Part shown: positions 34,403-41,995 of the stretch, one piece after another
Layout of the letters: every line of letters begins with the position of its first letter
How positions within the stretch are numbered: position 1 is the stretch's first letter
Source of the DNA: an uncultured Winogradskyella sp.
GTDB lineage: Bacteria; Bacteroidota; Bacteroidia; Flavobacteriales; Flavobacteriaceae
DNA length: 64,000 nt
Direction: 5' to 3'
NCBI GenBank assembly: GCA_913055905.1
Contig: CAJXLB010000009.1
Location: 25,840-89,839 of the forward strand
Notes under the pieces: model-generated
Seen by the model: only the letters and a program-made list of their open reading frames with translations
Told to the model about the DNA's origin: nothing
Database searches by the model: none
Made by a program: the position numbers and the translations under genes

Positions 34403-34876
34403 TTATAACCTGCTTAAATCAATTTCATTGGTCTCTTTTCCTGTAGATAAGGTGATAAGGCTTTGTACATTTCCTAGGTATGGGAGAAGGGTTAACTTGG
34501 ATATAATGAAGGTTTCGTAAGCTTCAATGTCCTCAACCACGAGTTTGAGAAGATAGTCGAAATTACCGCTAACGCGATGACATTCCACTATTTCCGGAAA
34601 ATTATTGATTTCTGCCACAAACTTTTCTAAGTAACTCCTTGTATGCCCCTGAAGGGTGATGCCAATAAAGACGGTAAGTTTAAGGCCTAGTTTTTTGTTA
34701 TCTAAAACAGCGACATATTTCTTGATATAACCTTCCTTCTCAAGTTTTTTAATACGTTCAAAAACAGGAGATGTAGACATGCCTAATTCATTGGCAATGC
34801 TTTTTGTGGTGCGATTGCTATTTTTTTGAAGTATCTTTAGTATATGAAGGTCTGTTTTGTCCAATTCGTATCCCAT
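34403..34876 (-). CDS. Lrp/AsnC-family transcriptional regulator
   Basis: This 157-residue protein has an N-terminal winged helix-turn-helix (LDKTDLHILKILQKNSNRTT, then LGMSTSPVFERIKKLEKEGYI) and a C-terminal RAM ligand-binding domain (VECHRVSGNFDYLLKLVVED). Such regulators respond to amino acids. It is divergent from the oxo-acid dehydrogenase E2 gene and an aminotransferase, so control of branched-chain or aromatic amino acid breakdown is a reasonable inference. Confidence 0.9.
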   Translation of the reverse strand: MGYELDKTDLHILKILQKNSNRTTKSIANELGMSTSPVFERIKKLEKEGYIKKYVAVLDNKKLGLKLTVFIGITLQGHTRSYLEKFVAEINNFPEIVECHRVSGNFDYLLKLVVEDIEAYETFIISKLTLLPYLGNVQSLITLSTGKETNEIDLSRL

Positions 34877-34911
34877 CAGAAAATAATTTGTTATAGATCT
34901 TTAAAAATTCA

Positions 34912-34962
34912 AAATAAAGAAAAAATTACTTCTAAAATGATTAAATAAAGAAAAATAATCTT
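34912..34962. promoter_or_regulatory. Direct repeats in the Lrp/E2 divergent promoter region
   Basis: Two copies of AAATAAAGAAAAA begin at 34912 and 34943, exactly 31 bp apart (about three helical turns), in a very AT-rich 170-bp divergent region. Spaced sites on one DNA face would suit an Lrp octamer. A -7-like TACCTTTA lies nearer the E2 start. Confidence 0.4.
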
Positions 34963-35046
34963 TATAAATTCTTTTTATAGGTTTTTAACACAAGTAAAAT
35001 GAGGTAATAACTACCTTTATTGCTTGAGAATAAACTCTGATTATCG

Positions 35047-36354
35047 GTGGCGAAAATTGAATTTAAAATGCCCAAATTGGGCGAAAGTATTACGGAAGCG
35101 GCAATCATCACTTGGTTTAAAAATGTCGGTGATACTATAGATAAGGACGAAATGTTGTTAGAGGTAGCGACAGACAAGGTGGATTCAGAGGTGCCTTCTA
35201 ACGTTTCTGGTGTGGTTGAGGAAATATTGTATCAGCCTAATGAAGTTATAAAAATAGGTGAGACCATAGCCATTATAAATAGTAATGGCGAGATGTCTAA
35301 ACCTTCTGAGAAAAAAGAGAAGGAGTCACCTAAAACACAGCCTCCAAGGGCGAAGCAGGTAACTAAAACCAAAAAAGTAGAGGTCCCTGCCCAAGAGCTA
35401 AATCAGGAGTTCAGGGTTTCAAATTCAAATACATTTTTTTCACCTTTGGTGGTCTCAATTGCAAAAGCACACCATATCAGTTTTGAGGAATTGGCACGGA
35501 TTCCGGCAACTGGAGCGGAAGGCCGATTGCGAAAAAGTGATGTATTTAAATATATCGAAGTTGGCCGACCCTACAAATTTGCTCAGCCAGCTGCACAATC
35601 TGATCCAACAGCGTATAGAATACCACAACTGACCTTTGATAAAGGCAAGGGTAAAATTATTGAGATGGACCGCATGCGTCAAATGATTGCAGACCATATG
35701 GTGTATTCTAAGCACACCTCCCCGCACGTCACGGCGTATGTTGAGGCAGACCTCACAACTATGGTAAACTGGAGGAATGCCAACAAAGGCGCATTTCAAG
35801 ACAAATATGGTGAAAAGCTCACTTTCACACCCTTGTTTATTGAAGCCGTTGCCAAGGCTATTCAAGATTTTCCAAATATCAATGCATCCGTAGACGGTAA
35901 GAACATTATTGTAAAGGAAGAAATAAACGTTGGCATGGCCACAGCACTTCCAAGCGGTAATCTCATTGTGCCTGTTGTTAAAAATGCCGATAAAAAGGGA
36001 TTACTGGATTTGGCGAAAGAAGTGAATGCATTGGTTATAAAAGCAAGGGAAAACAAACTCAATGCAGATGATATAAAGGGCAGTACATTCACTATCTCCA
36101 ACGTAGGAACTTTTGGTAGCGTGATGGGAACACCAATTATCAATCAACCCGAAGTGGCCATATTGGCCATGGGTATAATAAAAAAGCGTCCTGAAGTGAT
36201 TGAAACGGATAATGGCGATGAAATAGCTATTAGAAGTATGATGTACTTATCCTTATCATTTGATCATAGAGTGGTTGATGGTTACTTAGGTGGCAGTTTT
36301 GTGCGTCGAGTTGCTGATTATCTAGAACAATTTGATATAAATAGGAAAATATAA
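35047..36354 (+). CDS. 2-oxo acid dehydrogenase E2 (dihydrolipoyl acyltransferase)
   Basis: This 435-residue E2 subunit has an N-terminal lipoyl domain with the lipoyl-Lys in EVATDKVDSEV (residue 44), a peripheral-subunit-binding domain (VVSIAKAHHISFEELARI, then GRLRKSDVFKYIE) and a C-terminal catalytic domain ending in LSFDHRVVDGYLGGSF, whose His and Asp are catalytic. A GTG start gives MAKIEFKMPKLGESI. With the downstream E1 it most likely forms a branched-chain-type 2-oxo acid dehydrogenase. E3 is not in the window. Confidence 0.93.
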   Translation: MAKIEFKMPKLGESITEAAIITWFKNVGDTIDKDEMLLEVATDKVDSEVPSNVSGVVEEILYQPNEVIKIGETIAIINSNGEMSKPSEKKEKESPKTQPPRAKQVTKTKKVEVPAQELNQEFRVSNSNTFFSPLVVSIAKAHHISFEELARIPATGAEGRLRKSDVFKYIEVGRPYKFAQPAAQSDPTAYRIPQLTFDKGKGKIIEMDRMRQMIADHMVYSKHTSPHVTAYVEADLTTMVNWRNANKGAFQDKYGEKLTFTPLFIEAVAKAIQDFPNINASVDGKNIIVKEEINVGMATALPSGNLIVPVVKNADKKGLLDLAKEVNALVIKARENKLNADDIKGSTFTISNVGTFGSVMGTPIINQPEVAILAMGIIKKRPEVIETDNGDEIAIRSMMYLSLSFDHRVVDGYLGGSFVRRVADYLEQFDINRKI

Positions 36355-36361
36355 AAGTATT

Positions 36362-36385
36362 TCACCTAGAACCGGTTTCGGGTGA
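36362..36385 (+). repeat. Hairpin between E2 and the aminotransferase
   Basis: A 12-base imperfect inverted repeat (TCACCTAGAACC against GGTTTCGGGTGA, two wobbles and one mismatch) follows the E2 stop by 7 nt. It has no T tract and recalls the other intercistronic hairpins upstream. Confidence 0.45.
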
Positions 36386-36404
36386 TTATGAATAACAAAT
36401 AATT

Positions 36405-37472
36405 ATGAGCTACAACATTAGTATAACACCGATTGAAAAATCTAAAATTGACCAACTGGATTTTAATAATATTCCGTTAGGAATGTCTTTTACCGATCAC
36501 ATGTTTATATGCGATTATGAAAACGGTCAATGGGTCAATCCCAGAATAGAACCGCTTCAACCAATTCCTACCCACCCTGCGGCAATGGCATTGCATTATG
36601 GTCAGGCGATATTTGAAGGGATGAAAGCTTATAAAAGTCCAGAAGGTATTCCGTTGTTGTTCAGACCAGAGCTTAATGCTGAACGATTGAATAAGAGCGC
36701 AGAGCGAATGGGAATGCCAGAAGTTCCCAAAGAGCTCTTTTTAGAAGGGCTTAAAGAATTGGTAGCGCTGGATAAAGCATGGATTCCACCACAACAAGGA
36801 AGTGCTTTATACTTAAGGCCATTCATGTACGCTACGGAGGCATTCATTGGAATGCGCGCCGCCACGAGCTATAAGTTTGTGATTATGGCATCGCCAGCGG
36901 GTCCTTATTTTAGCAAACACATTAAACTTTGGGCAGAAAAACAGTACATAAGAGCTGCTGCAGGTGGGACTGGAGAGGCAAAAGCAGCAGGGAATTACGC
37001 TGCGGCCATTCGTCCTACAGAGTTGGCCAAGGCAAAAGGTTATGATCAAGTTTTATGGTTAGATGCGGCAGAGCACAAATACATTCAGGAGGTTGGGACC
37101 ATGAACATTTTCTTCAAGATAGGCGGTAATTTCATTACTCCAGAATTAGATGGCTCTGTGTTGCATGGTATTACGAGATTAAGTGTAATAGAATTGCTTA
37201 AATCCATGGGCTATAAAGTTACAGAGCGTAAAATTACAATTGATGAAATTCGGCAAGCATCGCAAGATGGTACCTTGGAAGAAGCCTTTGGAACGGGTAC
37301 TGCAGTTGGCATAGCTTATATCAAGGAAATAGGTCTGGAGAACGAAACCATACATGTTTCGGACGAAAGTCCAGTTGCGGTCAAAGTAAATGACACCTTA
37401 AACGCCATAAAAATTGGAAAACTTGAGGATAAGTTCTCTTGGATGACAAAAGTTGAAACAGAATTAGCGTAA
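36405..37472 (+). CDS. ilvE: Branched-chain amino acid aminotransferase
   Basis: This 355-residue fold-type IV PLP enzyme has the Schiff-base Lys in EAKAAGNYAA (K193), FEGMKAYKSPEG near the N-terminus, LWLDAAEHKYIQEVGTMNIF and GTAVGIAYIKEIG. It swaps amino groups between branched-chain amino acids and 2-oxoglutarate; some relatives also accept aromatic amino acids. Its place between E2 and E1 indicates a catabolic role here. Confidence 0.93.
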   Translation: MSYNISITPIEKSKIDQLDFNNIPLGMSFTDHMFICDYENGQWVNPRIEPLQPIPTHPAAMALHYGQAIFEGMKAYKSPEGIPLLFRPELNAERLNKSAERMGMPEVPKELFLEGLKELVALDKAWIPPQQGSALYLRPFMYATEAFIGMRAATSYKFVIMASPAGPYFSKHIKLWAEKQYIRAAAGGTGEAKAAGNYAAAIRPTELAKAKGYDQVLWLDAAEHKYIQEVGTMNIFFKIGGNFITPELDGSVLHGITRLSVIELLKSMGYKVTERKITIDEIRQASQDGTLEEAFGTGTAVGIAYIKEIGLENETIHVSDESPVAVKVNDTLNAIKIGKLEDKFSWMTKVETELA

Positions 37473-37477
37473 TTAAA

Positions 37478-39565
37478 ATGCAAACAGAACGTACACATTT
37501 TGAAACTAAAACGGTTGTAAATAGGGAAGTCCTAGCTGAGGGCTTCACCAAATTATGCCTTGCCAAGGCCATGGCAGAATTGTATGAGGCCAATTTCAAG
37601 CAGGTTTCAAAATATGTGCATGCCACTTCTCGCGGTCATGAAGCTATACAAGTGGCATTAGGCTTGCAGTTATTACCACAGGATTATGTCTTTCCTTATT
37701 ATCGCGATGATGCTATGTTGTTGGCTATTGGTATGCAGCCCTATGATTTGATGTTGCAATTATTGGCAAAAAAAGACGACCCTTTTTCAGCCGGCCGAAC
37801 CTATTATTCGCATCCGAGTTTAAAGGATGATGATAAACCTAAAATACCACATCAGTCTTCGGCAACAGGGATGCAGGCCATCCCTGCGACTGGCGTAGCC
37901 ATGGGCCTTCAGTACAAGGAGTTACAAGGATTAAATGATAACTCAATAGAAAACCCGATTTCAGTGTGCTCATTAGGAGACGCCTCGGTCACTGAAGGGG
38001 AAATAGCTGAAGCATTTCAAATGGCAGCGCTTAAGCAAATGCCAATGTTGTATTTGGTTCAAGATAACGGTTGGGACATTTCTGCTAATGCCGCCGAAAC
38101 TCGAGCGCAAAACGCCTTCGAATATGCCAAGGGATTTAAAGGGCTAGAAGCTGTTTCCATTGACGGCGCTAATTTTATTGAGAGTTATTCAACCCTTCAA
38201 AAAGTTATAGCAACCATCAGGGAGGAACGTAGACCATTTTTAGTACATGCAAAGGTTCCACTTTTAAACCATCATACCTCAGGTGTTCGTATGGAATGGT
38301 ATCGTGACGATTTGGACGAGGCGCGCTCTAGAGATCCTTATCCGATTTTAAGACAGCAATTATTGGATAATGGGTTCTCAGAAGATGAGATAAACACCAT
38401 AGAGCAGAAAACAAAAGAAAAAGTAGCCTCTGATTTTGAAAAGGCATTACAAGCTGATGACCCAAGTCCAGAAGATTTGTTCACAAACGATTTCGTGCCT
38501 ACACCAATAACTGAAGAGCGAGGTGTTCGTGAGCCGGAAGGTGCCGATAAAGTGGTGATGGTAGATTGTGCTCTGTTTGCCGTTGAGGAATTAATGCGAG
38601 AGCATAAAGAATGCTTGCTTTATGGCCAAGATGTTGGTGGTAGGCTTGGCGGTGTATTTAGAGAAGCAGCGACGTTGGCCCAGAAATTTGGTGACGATCG
38701 CGTTTTTAATACACCTATTCAGGAAGCATTTATCGTCGGTTCAACCGTTGGGATGAGTGCCGTGGGGTTAAAGCCTATAGTTGAGGTTCAATTTGCAGAC
38801 TATATTTGGCCAGGATTAAATCAATTATTTACAGAGGTAAGTCGTAGTTGTTATCTATCCAATGGCAAATGGCCAGTGAGCATGATTTTGCGTGTACCAA
38901 TTGGAGCTTATGGAAGTGGAGGGCCTTATCATTCATCTTCCGTAGAAAGTGTCCTGACTAACATAAGAGGTATTAAAATAGCTTACCCAAGCAACGGTGC
39001 CGACCTAAAGGGACTGATGAAAGCTGCCTTTCACGATCCAAATCCTGTTGTGATTTTGGAACATAAAGGCTTGTATTGGTCTAAAGTGCCAGGAACGTCA
39101 ACGGCAACTTCAGTAGAGCCTGGTGAAGACTATGTTTTACCTTTAGGAAAAGCCTGGTTGCCACAAGAAATCTGGCCTCAGGAAACCGAAGAAACCCTAA
39201 CGGTTGTTACATATGGAATGGGAGTGCATTGGGCTTATAACGCTTCGGGTGAATTGGGTATGCGCAATCAAATTGAAATCGTTGATTTAAGAACACTTTA
39301 TCCGCTCGATGAAGACACCATTATGAAGTCTGTAAAGAAAACAGGCAAATGTTTGGTAGTTACCGAAGAGCCTTCCAATAATAGTTTTGCCCGAGCCCTG
39401 GCTGGAAAGATTCAGGAAGAATGCTTTAAATTCCTAGATGCGCCAGTCATGGTCATTGGAAGCGAGAATATGCCAGCAATACCCTTAAATTCAACCTTGG
39501 AACAAACCATGATTCCTTCAACTGAGAAAGTTAAGGCCAAAATAGAAGAGTTGTTAGGCTATTAA
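37478..39565 (+). CDS. 2-oxo acid dehydrogenase E1, fused alpha and beta subunits
   Basis: This 695-residue thiamine-diphosphate enzyme joins both E1 subunits in one chain. Residues 1-340 are the alpha part, with SLGDASVTEGEIAEAFQMAA and QDNGWDIS as the diphosphate/Mg site. Residues about 365-695 are the beta part (CLLYGQDVGGRLGGVFREA, GGPYHSSSVES, EPSNNSFARALAG). It decarboxylates a 2-oxo acid and loads the acyl group on E2. The gene is 5 nt after the aminotransferase, and only 6 nt separate it from the convergent SulP gene. Confidence 0.93.
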   Translation: MQTERTHFETKTVVNREVLAEGFTKLCLAKAMAELYEANFKQVSKYVHATSRGHEAIQVALGLQLLPQDYVFPYYRDDAMLLAIGMQPYDLMLQLLAKKDDPFSAGRTYYSHPSLKDDDKPKIPHQSSATGMQAIPATGVAMGLQYKELQGLNDNSIENPISVCSLGDASVTEGEIAEAFQMAALKQMPMLYLVQDNGWDISANAAETRAQNAFEYAKGFKGLEAVSIDGANFIESYSTLQKVIATIREERRPFLVHAKVPLLNHHTSGVRMEWYRDDLDEARSRDPYPILRQQLLDNGFSEDEINTIEQKTKEKVASDFEKALQADDPSPEDLFTNDFVPTPITEERGVREPEGADKVVMVDCALFAVEELMREHKECLLYGQDVGGRLGGVFREAATLAQKFGDDRVFNTPIQEAFIVGSTVGMSAVGLKPIVEVQFADYIWPGLNQLFTEVSRSCYLSNGKWPVSMILRVPIGAYGSGGPYHSSSVESVLTNIRGIKIAYPSNGADLKGLMKAAFHDPNPVVILEHKGLYWSKVPGTSTATSVEPGEDYVLPLGKAWLPQEIWPQETEETLTVVTYGMGVHWAYNASGELGMRNQIEIVDLRTLYPLDEDTIMKSVKKTGKCLVVTEEPSNNSFARALAGKIQEECFKFLDAPVMVIGSENMPAIPLNSTLEQTMIPSTEKVKAKIEELLGY

Positions 39566-39571
39566 TATGGT

Positions 39572-41254
39572 TTAAATATCATAAGAGGAAAGCGGTTTAG
39601 TAAATTCTTCTGGATTCGCAGCTAGATGATATCTAGGGTCGTCAACATCTTCGATAATTACTTCTTCAAAAATTGGGCTTCCCTTTCGTAACAAAATCTT
39701 ACAGTCTTCACTGAGGTGTTTAAGCTTAATGGTTTTTCCTGCAGCTTGATATTTTTTAACAATATTGAAAATAGCTTCTAAGGCCGAATGGTCACTAACT
39801 CGAGATTCGATAAAATCAATTTCTACCGAAGGAGGGTCGTTCTTAACATCAAATTTAGAGTTAAAGGTTTGGACTGAGCCAAAAAACAGAGGACCCCAAA
39901 TTTCATAAGTTTTAGTGCCATCATCTTGGATGCGTTTGCGAGCTCTAATCATGGTGGCATTCTTCCAAGCGAATACCAAAGCCGAGATAATTACTCCAGC
40001 AATAACGGCAATGGCTAAGTCCTTCCATACAGTAATCGCAGAGACGGCTATAAGAACTATGGCATCAGAGACTGGAATTTTTCTGATTATTCTAAAACTA
40101 CTCCATGCAAAGGTGCCAATGACTACCATAAACATCACACCAACCAATGCAGCAATTGGAATTTGTTCTATTAAAGGCGCACCGAATAAAACAAAGCAGA
40201 GTAGGGCAATGGCGGCAATAGTTCCAGACAAGCGACCTCTTCCTCCAGAATCCACATTGATAATGGATTGGCCGATCATGGCGCAGCCTCCCATGCCACC
40301 AAAAAGACCGTTTAATATATTGGCGCTCCCTTGTGCGATGCACTCCCTGTTTCCGTTTCCGCGTGTTTCAGTTATTTCATCAACAAGATTGAGTGTCATG
40401 AGTGATTCAATAAGTCCTACGGCAGCCAATATCACTGCTGTTGAAAGAATAGTGTCCCAATGTCCTGCAAGAGTATAAAATAGGGTGAATATTTGATCTT
40501 GGAAGGTGGGCAGGCTTCCTTGTAACCCTTCGCCACCACCTTCTCTAATAAAAGAGCCCACAGTACTCATTTCAATATTTCCAAAAATTGTAATTGCAGC
40601 TACGACAATAATCGCAATTAAGGCTGCAGGAATTTTTTTGGTCAGCTTTGGCAAACCGTACATAATGGCCATAGTTAACCCGATGAATGCCATCATTTTC
40701 CAAAACGGAAGATTGGAGAATAGTGCTGTAAACCACTCTGAAGTATTATTCCAAATTGAAACGTCTTTTGGAACAACATTTGGGAATAAACTTAATTGTG
40801 ATAAGAATATTACAATGGCTAAACCGTTTACAAATCCCATCATAACGGGATGAGGAATAAGTCTCACAAATTTGCCCAGTTTAAAAATACCAGCTAAAAT
40901 CTGAATGCCACCAACAAACAATAAGGTTATGAACAGCCATTGCAGTCCTAAGTTTTCTACAGGTGTTTCTAGACCTTGACCAACCATATTACCTTTTTGA
41001 ATTAAGTGAACCATAACTACGGCCATTGCACCAGTTGCACCAGATATCATTCCTGGCCTGCCTCCAAAAAGCGCCGTAACCAATCCCATAATAAAAGCAC
41101 CATAGAGACCTACTAGCGGATCAACACCTGCAACAAAAGCAAAAGCAACAGCTTCAGGAACGAGCGCGAGAGCAACAGTTAGTCCAGATAGTATGTCGTT
41201 TTTTGGATTTTGGGTAAAATTTTTTCTAGTGGTCTGTCCAAGAATCATAATCAA
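39572..41254 (-). CDS. SulP-family anion transporter with STAS domain
   Basis: This 560-residue membrane protein has 10 or more hydrophobic helices and the SulP signature region DILSGLTVALALVPEAVAFA, then GLYGAFIMGLVTALFGG and GMISGATGAMAVV. The C-terminal cytoplasmic STAS domain covers about residues 430-540. Family members move sulfate, bicarbonate or dicarboxylates, often with Na+, and the ion cannot be told here. It is transcribed alone. Confidence 0.9.
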   Translation of the reverse strand: MIMILGQTTRKNFTQNPKNDILSGLTVALALVPEAVAFAFVAGVDPLVGLYGAFIMGLVTALFGGRPGMISGATGAMAVVMVHLIQKGNMVGQGLETPVENLGLQWLFITLLFVGGIQILAGIFKLGKFVRLIPHPVMMGFVNGLAIVIFLSQLSLFPNVVPKDVSIWNNTSEWFTALFSNLPFWKMMAFIGLTMAIMYGLPKLTKKIPAALIAIIVVAAITIFGNIEMSTVGSFIREGGGEGLQGSLPTFQDQIFTLFYTLAGHWDTILSTAVILAAVGLIESLMTLNLVDEITETRGNGNRECIAQGSANILNGLFGGMGGCAMIGQSIINVDSGGRGRLSGTIAAIALLCFVLFGAPLIEQIPIAALVGVMFMVVIGTFAWSSFRIIRKIPVSDAIVLIAVSAITVWKDLAIAVIAGVIISALVFAWKNATMIRARKRIQDDGTKTYEIWGPLFFGSVQTFNSKFDVKNDPPSVEIDFIESRVSDHSALEAIFNIVKKYQAAGKTIKLKHLSEDCKILLRKGSPIFEEVIIEDVDDPRYHLAANPEEFTKPLSSYDI

Positions 41255-41309
41255 TGTGCTTAAAAGTCGGCAAAGATAGAGGAATTAATTAAAAACATAG
41301 ATGAACAAA

Positions 41310-41337
41310 AAAAGCACTGAAATTATCCAGTGCTTTT
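41310..41337 (-). terminator. Terminator after the DUF4136 gene
   Basis: AAAAGCACTG and CAGTGCTTTT pair around an eight-base loop, with an A tract on the plus strand that gives the U tract for minus-strand transcripts. It ends 20 nt from the stop at 41357. Confidence 0.85.
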
Positions 41338-41356
41338 AAATAGATTGTTGATTTTA

Positions 41357-41986
41357 TCACTCTTGATTAGGCGGAAACTCAGCCATTGTTTGCGCCACGA
41401 ATTCTTTTATTCTTTCTTCTTTCTTATCAACACTTTTATTTACCAAATAGCCCGTACCTGAACCTTGCCAGACGAGGTCATTTTTCTTGGCATCGATTAA
41501 ATCAATAAACAATACACCTTCAACTGAGGTAGAGACTTGACTTCCGCCCCAACCAGGTCCCCAGCCCCAGCCAGGACCCCAACCGCCCCAGCCCCAACCG
41601 GGTCCCCAACCCCAGCCGCCCCAGCCCCATCCGGCCCAAGCGTTGTTGTAGACGTCCACACGTTGGTTAGACTTGGTGAAAATACTTACCAATAAATCTG
41701 GTTCTTCTGATTTGGTCAGTCCTTTGGCCAATAGCTCAGATTCTATAGCTCTTAAAATACGTCTTTTGTCAATGTCACTAATCTCTGCTTTATCAATACC
41801 AGGTTTGTAAAAAGCAAAGGTTTTATAACTGTTAAAATCCGTGTTTTTTTCATAATCTACCGCAACTCTTATAGAACTGCATGAAGATAGCATCAAAGCC
41901 AACAAGAGTAGTCCTGTGACGTTTCGAAGTCTTTTGGAAATAACCCTTCCGTTGAAGAGGTCATTGTAATTAATTAATGTTTTCAT
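41357..41986 (-). CDS. DUF4136 lipoprotein with a Gly/Trp-rich insert
   Basis: This 209-residue lipoprotein has a long N-terminus, then a hydrophobic segment and lipobox LMLSSC (Cys36). The DUF4136 domain is seen in VAVDYEKNTDFNSYKTFAFY at its start and LFIDLIDAKKNDLVWQG near its end. A 32-residue tract made almost only of Gly, Trp and Pro interrupts it at residues 117-148. Function of the family is unknown. The upstream neighbour is hutU, 9 nt away on the same strand, so they may be co-transcribed. Confidence 0.8.
   Translation of the reverse strand: MKTLINYNDLFNGRVISKRLRNVTGLLLLALMLSSCSSIRVAVDYEKNTDFNSYKTFAFYKPGIDKAEISDIDKRRILRAIESELLAKGLTKSEEPDLLVSIFTKSNQRVDVYNNAWAGWGWGGWGWGPGWGWGGWGPGWGWGPGWGGSQVSTSVEGVLFIDLIDAKKNDLVWQGSGTGYLVNKSVDKKEERIKEFVAQTMAEFPPNQE
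41543..41638 (-). repeat. In-frame Gly/Trp repeat tract in the DUF4136 gene
   Basis: The tract encodes residues 117-148 as imperfect repeats of GWGWG and GPGWG. It appears as C-rich sequence on the plus strand, against the AT-rich background. In-frame repeat length changes would be easy by slippage. Confidence 0.8.
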
Positions 41987-41995
41987 AGTACTTTT

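Noticed and set aside
39915-40478. Open frame of 187 codons on the plus strand within the SulP gene
   Set aside because: It is antisense to a well-supported transporter gene, its residues show no family pattern, and it arises from codon bias in the opposite strand.
41543-41638. C-rich tract considered as a G-quadruplex-forming regulatory site
   Set aside because: It is fully explained by in-frame Gly/Trp/Pro codons on the minus strand; a structural role is possible but nothing supports it separately.
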